A stretch of DNA of 64,000 bases from Hofstenia miamia (Eukaryota > Xenacoelomorpha > Acoela > Hofsteniidae), in contig CABFPE010000040.1 of the NCBI GenBank assembly GCA_900660155.1, forward strand, positions 1,842,912 to 1,906,911, read 5' to 3'. Below the pieces are notes generated by a model. That model saw only the letters and a program-made list of their open reading frames with translations. It ran no database searches and had not been told where the DNA came from. Shown one piece after another: positions 35,001-44,000 of the stretch (position 1 is the first letter of the stretch; the number at the start of each line of letters is the position of its first letter). Made by a program: the position numbers and the translations under genes.

Positions 35001-38000
35001 TTTAATGTTTATACATATTTACAAATTTTAACAAACATATACAATAATACAAGTAGAAAACGAAGCTACGGCACTAATCATAAAAATAAACAAAAAAGTG
35101 TTAAAATAAATAATTAACAAAAAAGTGTTAAAATAAATACGTCTCAAACTTAGTAGTTTCGCCACACGTTTTGTTTCTTATTATAACCAAAGATATATCG
35201 ATCAGCTAGTAAATTTTCTCTTAGTAGTTTTTTAAATTTTTTTATAGTTGGAGCCTTCCATGTTTCCAGTTTCAATTTGTTCCACATACGACAGAAGTTT
35301 GTGATATATGATGAATCCCAGTATTTTCATTTTTTTAATGTGTTATTTATTAAGCAAAGTGACCTTTTATTTACATTTATGTAGTTCTTTAGAAAACTAT
35401 TTCCATGGTTTAAGTCATGTATGCATTTGTAGATGTACATTAAACAGTCGTATTTAGTTATAAATATAGGTGACAATGTAGACGAGTTACATACTAATTG
35501 ACCTATAAAAAATTCTATTTAATCATTTTGTGACAGGAGTTTCTTAATACTTCAATCGCTGATCGAATTTTAGGAAGCTTATCATAGTTAGAACTGCACT
35601 TCTTCATAGCTAATGAATTGTCATTATTCTCCTATTCATCAAAGTTTTCATCTTCAGAAACACTGGGTAATGGAATTGCTTCGCCTTTCGATTCTTTAGC
35701 TTCCATTTTAAAATAATGCCTTGAAAATTCTTCAACAGAATATCTTTTTGACATTTCCATCATTACTATAACAAATACAGTCTCGTTAAAATTTCTAAAA
35801 ATGCTTTTAGAGATCAATTACATATACGATTTCCTGAAAAGTATACACTTTACATTCTTATAAATTAGCATTACAGTATATTATAAATTTATAGAAAATT
35901 ATCAAATGATTAATCTGTCGCATGTTATGTAAAAATGAGTCCAACCCTATCTAACCTGAAACTTTATAATTTACTAGGAATAAGGCTCAACCCAATGACG
36001 ACCAAAAATGCGACCCAGCACACTTGCAGCCCTGATCTATACGTAGTTAATAATAATAATAGGTTTTGCACACCCCTAATTTGTACTATTTTTTTGATTT
36101 TGCTACATTTTTGCATGATGTTACAACTATGCTACATTAGAAAAAATGTTCTCTGAATCAACAGATTTCAATCAAATTTTATAAAAATTTGATAACATGA
36201 TTTTTGTAATCACTTAAAACTTATAAATAATTTTTTATAACAAGTTTCAAAAAAAAGAAAATTGAGGTTTAATCAAGTCTAGCATTTCAAAATATTTTTT
36301 TGTTCAATAGGTTTTGGCATGACTACATTAAGTGGAAATACTTTGTGAATCTATTTTTTTACATTGGGGAAACATTTTCAAAAGATAATATTATCGTCCA
36401 TGTCCATAAGGTTAATGTAGCATATTTGCAGGAAAGAATTAAGTAATACTACATGTATGGGTTTTCCCTGCCTAGCTAAAGTATTTCTGATATTGCATAT
36501 TTTATAATTTTCATTAGCAATTTGAACAGTAGTTTTTTTGCAAGTCCGTACTTTCAAATGTTTCTACTGTGATTTATATGTGCAAAGTGATTTAGTAGCG
36601 TTTATTTGGTCGACAGTTTGCTATTGAGGGGGGATCATCTTGTATCAATCAGCCGCAACCTTTATGAACAGAATATATTTTTGTGATTGCTAATTTCATC
36701 AATAGTTGGTTCGATTTTTCATTATTCTTGAAAATTGTAAGGTTTTAGTTTTCTAACGATTTATTACCTCGTTTCGGTGCAAATGGATTTTTTCATTCAT
36801 GCGTTTTGTGTAAAAATATTTCCTCCATTTAATTTGATAATCACTGAAATGTTATTTAGCTTAATACAACAATGAAGGGGTTCATGATCATGGATCGAAA
36901 TTTTTTCACCAACCCTGTTTACCACAACATGCCGATTTCAGATGATGGCGTAATCGTAAGTTTTCATTTATTTTATCCTAATCTCTCGTAACTAAACATT
37001 TTTGCATTTAATGTAATTTGCAGTTTCAAATTATATCGATTTTTGTAATAGGGATACTTCATTTCAACTCTCAAACGTTACCAGTGTTAGCATTGACAAT
37101 GTCATCAATGGAATCTTCACACCAAATAAAAATGGTGTATCTTGCAAGAATTAGAGTAATACATTTGAAGCAAAACTTAAAATTATAAAAACTCATGTTT
37201 TAATGAAGATTTTCGTTTCCTTTCCATGTTTCTTAAAATCCAGTTCACAAGTAGATAAAGCCTACATTCAGGTGCCTGGTTCTATTATCTAGGTAAACAT
37301 CAAAAACGTCATTATCATTGTTACTGCTGTCTATTTGTTTGCAAAAAATTAACCATTCAAAATAGCATATTGAAATTTCCATGAGATCAACAGTAAACTT
37401 TTTTTACAACAAACAATTATATTGCAATAAATTCGTTTTCAGGGCGACTTCAACATTCTTTTAGGTAATTGGAAAAAAATATCACAAATTGGTTTGCAGC
37501 TGTTCAAATTTCAACTTTAGGCATTTTTTAACTATAAGGTAATGAATACGCTGAAATTCATGATAAATTACTATTTATGGAAAAGGCTACTGTTGCCTTC
37601 CTAAAAATGTGTCACTTTAGCACAAATATAACAAAAAATAATTAAGGTCATATGCCTGAAAATGAATTTTTAGCACGTCTCACATAACGCTGCTTAAAAT
37701 CAGCAAATGTGTCCGTGTAACAATTTGGTTCTCTAGTAAGCCTCATGCTTTCAATATATTAAATCTGAGAAACGTGACATCAGTTTTAATTAGCATTTGA
37801 TACTTATCCTCTTGCAGAGTTGTTCTTCGATCTTTTTTCCAGTCTAAATATTTTTTTACTTTTTGATGTTTCAAAATATAATGGACTTTTTAGAGGTATT
37901 GCAACTATTTGTTCCTAAATTATTTTCAACGGGAGTTTTACACATAACTGAATTATATAGAGAACACTAGTGGCTGATTTGAGCTGTTCTTTGCCGGCCG

Positions 38001-41000
38001 CTATTTTAATCTCTAATGTTGTAGCCAAATCGTGACCAATTCGCAATTTCGTGTTGTCAACAACATCTTGACTGTTTTGTAAAATTGAATTCTAAGAAAG
38101 CGCTAAAATCTTGGATAAATTTATTAAAATGTGGTTAAAAAGTACGTTTGGATGAGGTTAGCGCCGTGTGCCCTCCCCTCTCCTCGAGTAATTTGTAACT
38201 GAGTTGCATAGTCCACTCGCCCTGGTTTTTAAAACATATGAATGCATTGTAGCACAGCTAGTTACAGAATAAGAAGCATAAAGACTTTTTAATTGTTTGA
38301 TTCGTTGGAGGAGTCGATTTCAATTTGCAGTTCGCCCTTCATAATGCATAAGCCTAGCTCAGGATCTTGAATTGCAAATGGCAACATATTGAATGTCCCT
38401 AAAGCCTTCCCCAGATTTTGTCAAATCAGTCCGCATGCCTATAGAGTATGAATCAAAATCAGCATTAAATAATGAATTTCCGACAAATGGAATTAACATG
38501 ACGAAATTGTATATGACCGCATTCATTTTTCAGTTTGACAAGTATCTGTGTTACGAGCACTGATTCAATCTTTCACATGATAAGCATGAATAAGTTAAGT
38601 AAATTACTGTAAGGCATCAGTCCTATCTAGAAATAAAGGCGGCTATTGAAGTAAAATTTGATCATCGCCAGTGTGGAAGACAAATGCTGCCAATTGGAAA
38701 CCAAAGTATCTGGAATAAATTTCCAATGTAATTTAGACAGATTGCTTCGGCCTTTTGGAGCTTCACTTCCGTTTGAGTATGGACTTCTATGTTCATGGTC
38801 ATATAGTTTGTCCACATCCTGATAGCTAAACAGTTTTTCGGCATTCATTCCTAAGCTAATTTTCCATAGAAATTCGAAGTAAATAACACTGTTAGCAGTC
38901 ATTACCTTAAAAATATAAATAATGCAAAATGGGGCTTCCGTCTTTCTTTCATTCTAAGAAAAATTTTCTTGCTTTTTGATGATTCAAGGTCGACATACTA
39001 TTTCCACAATTTTGAACCTCAGGAAAGACTTTGTTTGCTCGGTTTCCATGATTGCTTTTTTCATAGAAGATTTTCTAGATTCAAATCGTAATACACTTGA
39101 ATATATATTTAGTTGCGAATTTAAGATAATCACTTACGTTTTGAAAGCCTTATTCTTTTGGGGGTATTCTCCTGTATTTTGAAATAGATTGAACTCAATA
39201 TTTATTTCGTCGTCTTACAATTATCAAAAAATCTGGTCCATGAATAATTGCTATTGGTCAAATATAAACATATGTGGAATAGCCAAAATTTCTTCCTCTG
39301 CGATATTTTAAAATTATGTTTTTAGAAGTATCCAGCTACAATGCAGGGAATTTTGATGACTAGCTTACAAGCCATGTGTAGTTGTGGCCATTATCCATGT
39401 GAATGTGATAGCCGTCCAGACAACGACACACTTTCACAGGTAACCATTCTATGCATTCCATGTACCCTATCAACAAATTTTTAATTTCGATTTTATGGGA
39501 TAATTTGCTTCCTCTACACAATCCATCGCTTAGAATGGCAAATCAACTTACAAGACGCTTAATTTTCGAGATTTTGCATGGCAAATGAACGTAGCTGCAA
39601 ACAGTAACATTTATTAATATGGCAAAAACCTGAACTAAATGTAAGTGGGTTTGCCATACACTTTTCGTTTTTGACGACAGTATTGTGTGAAACCTTATTT
39701 CTATAAATACTTAGCGTGTCTATTAAGTAATTACCTTAGCATAAAATCAAAGACCAAGCGAAATCCAACAAAGACTTTACTTATTTTATATAATATAAAC
39801 ACCGTTCTTCCAAATAACTTCATGTAAATGTTGTTTTAGTTTTTCAAGTTCATTGTGGAAGCGTTCTTTTGGTATAACACGGAACGCCTACAGCGCAGCT
39901 TCTCTGACATCCTCCGATGACTTGAATGTTGATTTTCTCAGCTGCGTTTTCAAATATGAGAACAGCCACCTATCACACTGATTAAAATCAGGTGAATAAG
40001 GAGCTTGATATATTCTCTGCACTTTTCGTTTGTTCAGGAAATCTTTTGTTGCTTTAGATGAGTGTGGCCCCGCATTATCATGCTGGTACGCTAATTCAGA
40101 CAAGCGTGTAGGATCAGAATTCAATTTTCTTCAATGTTCGCCGAGATTGTGGAGAAAGAGATGATTAATTGTTTCTCTACGCAACGTTGCTTCCATATAA
40201 ATCTTGCCACTCGCTGTGAAGCAGACAATCAGCAGGGTCTTGTTAGCAGTTAATGCTGGTTTTACACATGCACGAGCCTAATTGGAATCGCATTGGGCTA
40301 CCCAACATTTGTCCTCGTCTTCAACTGAGTATAGTCGAGCTACATCTTCTCCCAGAGCGTCGATTGCATCTAAAATATTCCTAGCGGATTCCACTCATTG
40401 CCGTTTGTTTTCTTCACTAAGGGGAAGGGGGAACCATATGCTGCATAGCTTCCGCATGTCGAGCTCCCCGTTAAAATTTTTAAAACGGTATCTTTGCTGA
40501 TACTCAAGCTATCACTGAGTGAGCGTGTACTCAAACGCGGATTATCAGCAATGAACATTTTTGTAGCGGCAATGTTTTTTAAAGTTAATGACGAGCGTGA
40601 TTGACCGCATTTTGGTTGATTGGTAAATGATGATCTTTCACCACTTTTCAATTCTCTACAGCAACGTTTTATGGTGGAATAGCTTGTTGAGTTCATTGCA
40701 AAAACTTTGGATAGCTTTTTGTAAATCTCTATTGGCGAACAACCATTTTAACAGTCGACAAAAGTATAAAACCTTCCATATTCAAAGTTATAATTCATTG
40801 ATGCTGCAGTAAATAGACACTACACAACGATCAATAGTTGCACACAATTGAATATGGACGTAACAAGTTTTTATATTATGTATGCAACAGAAGAGCAATT
40901 TTCAGTGAATAAAACTAATAATTTCTTTCTCTTCTATACATATTCCATTGAGAAACACAGACAAAGGTCATTACTTAATAGACACACGAAGTATAGTTTA

Positions 41001-44000
41001 CATTATAATTTTGAGTTGTAATCCTGCCATTTTATTAATTTAAGCATTGCCCAAGAATTGGCCATTGATGTAAGCTTCATTTGTATGCTCAACTTTAATT
41101 TGTGCTAGTTTAGACTTCCAACAACGTTCTCACAGTAAGTTTTTTGTTGACATTATCAAACCTCTTATAAAATATCATCGTTATATGACCGCAAAGCAAT
41201 AAAATCATGTTTTGCATAATTTTGCCATTCGACAATACACAAGAAAATATCAACCCAATATATTTTAATTGGATCTTAAAGAAAATTTTTTAGATGCTTC
41301 AAAAACTGTTAAATAAGCGTTAATTATATTTTCATTTGCTTTTCATTTGTTATTAAGTCATTTAGAAGACATTTATTCATAAGCATTTCGTAAATCCTTT
41401 TTAATAATTCAGTCCACGTGAACAGGTGGACATCTTCCATCTTGTAAGCGATAATGTATTTATTTACTAATTTTTGTTAAGATTTTTCCATTACCCTTCA
41501 TGATGCAATGGTGATCTCTTAATATAAAATAGACATATTTATAAAATAAACTCATAGCTTTCTATTACAACTAAGAGATCTTAATTCAGAATTTGTAATT
41601 GTTTGTTTTTATGTCTCATTGTTATTTATTTAGGGAATTATGCACGATTTTCCAGTAAGTTCTATTTTATTTCTGTACATTCATATTGATGTATTTGGGG
41701 GGGGGGNTTTCCTCTGATGTTTCCTCACTAAAATCTCAAATGTTCTCCTACAGTGCTGCTGCCTCACGTTCTGTCTCATCTCTCCCCAATCATCCTGCTC
41801 CAAGTTTCACACCCGCGCTTGCTCCTCCTCCTGCTCTACCCATTCTCCTAAAGGTGTGTTGAGACGAGAACCTTTTGATGAAAGTGCGTTCACACGAGCA
41901 TCTTTTTGATGTATGCTTTTTTGATGCATCTATCAAAATTTGGGAGCGTTCAGACGAGCGTCTTTTTAATGTATGACAATTTGAACGATGTGCGTTCAGA
42001 CGAGCATTATTTTGATGCACGGCCACTTGTTTATTCAGCAATTAAGTATAATAGGAATTGTGTTTTTCTATCAATTTGATTGGATGTTTAATTCTATAGA
42101 TATTGTATACAATATTGCCTGGAATAAGTAGTTAATTACTGATTATTCAAAAAAACCAAATTACCTGAAACTAATACCGCTATATTATGACAATACCGAA
42201 AAATACTGATAACGTGGTGTCTTGCCTAAGTAGTATTACTTCGAGTGAAGCCCGTGCCACTTTTTTCTGATTGGTCGAGAGGTNGGGGGACTTTTAATTC
42301 AATACTGAAATTTGTACATCGATGATTGAATCGGTTGAGTTGATGCGTTTCTTATCAAATTGAAGCATCGGATTTGAAAATTATTTTCCTGTGGTGATTT
42401 GAAATCTTAGGATAAGCTTTTGTTCATAGCAAAGCGACCTTCCCAGTTAGTTCGTAAATCAAATGAAATTTAGCGATTTATTATTTGCGTTATGTCAATT
42501 CAAGATTGAGTTTACTGCAATGTGATTCGCATGATTTGCAACCGAAAGAAGAATAGTGTCCTTAATTTTCGGGTTCATAATACACCAAAAGTATCTTTTA
42601 AGTGCCAACCAAAAAGTTTTGCGCATATTCAATTTGGCTATCTCAAAACAGTTTTGTTTAATTTTTCTCAAGCCAGGGTTATGTTATGTCTCAAAATATG
42701 CTTTGTACTTCTATGCGTGATTTTTATTTATCAATTTTTGTAATGTTTAATTGCGTAAGTAAATATCATCGATTGTATTTTAGAATTGCAATAAAAAACC
42801 GGTCAGTATGTCTGTTCTAGCATTCTTTTGTTTAATTTTCTTTACGATCTCCATTATAAATTTCAAATTTGACATCTTAAGTTGGTCTTCAAAACCAATG
42901 GATGTAAATAGACCACTGCTGATATAATTGTATCCATTTCGAATTTCTTTCAACATTTTGTAATGCATATGGAAAGTGAAAAAAACACATTCTAAAAAAC
43001 TGAAATTTGTTTTTCGGGATGGGTGTGCATTAGTGATATGAAGGGAAGCGTACTAGTCGGTTTTACCCGCTGGTGCGCATAATTACAATGGGGTACGGGT
43101 CGCTTTTCACTTCACATTATGAATATCTTAACTTAGATTTTTTCAAGAATAAATAAATGTTGAAAAATTTTATATATAATGAATGTGAAATGTATTCCAA
43201 ATGTTGAAAATTTTAGAATTGCTTAATAGCAACAAAACATTTTATTCCCGGGTAAGAACTGATACGTGTAACGACATTAAAAGGCCTCTACTCGTTCATC
43301 ACTATTACTTTTCCCGTGCTATTTGAATTGTGGGCATGCAAATTGAACTAATGGTCATGCAAATTGAACTAATGGTCATGCAAATGGAATTTATCATAAC
43401 TATGGTATTCTCTTTACGTATAATAATACATCAATACGTTTTCTACCGCCTCCCACTCCATTTGATCATAAAAAATGACTGTTTATCTCAGAAATGTTAT
43501 TTGATTTAATTCAGTGTCAGTGAAATAATCTTTATGCAGACTGTGGCACAGTGCGTTGTCTAATTATTAACCATGTGCTGAGGTCAAGTTGATGATCGCG
43601 AAGATGAGATATCACACGAAAAAATCAATGGGAATATGAATCTTTGTTGAAAGAACCTTGTTTCCTCTCTTAGTATGGAAATCCATTATTGGATGAATAA
43701 AGAGCAATGCAATGGATATTCAGTCCACAAGGATTAAGAAGAATTGAATGAGCTCTCTGCCGGTTCTTCCTAAGCTTCTTGAAGAACAACAAAGGTTGAT
43801 GTTGCTTTCATCCTGATAGATTATAATTTTAACATCAGACGTAAATCGCAAAATATCCTCAACACAACATTGCCGACTTCCCTATTTTCAGTGATATTTG
43901 CCCCAATCACATTAGTGAATAAGTCGGTTATCCAGATGCCTGGCAATTGTAGACCATGACACTCTGTACTCATTGAATACCATAATAGATAATTCAACTA

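Noticed and set aside
34742-35005. 87-codon plus-strand ORF
   Set aside because: Antisense to the piggyBac remnant, whose minus-strand blocks are recognisable.
37272-37292. Micro-exon-like segment ATTCAG/...TCTAG/GTAAAC in intron 7
   Set aside because: In the required phase 0 it ends in TAG and the donor is weak. The frame is intact without it.
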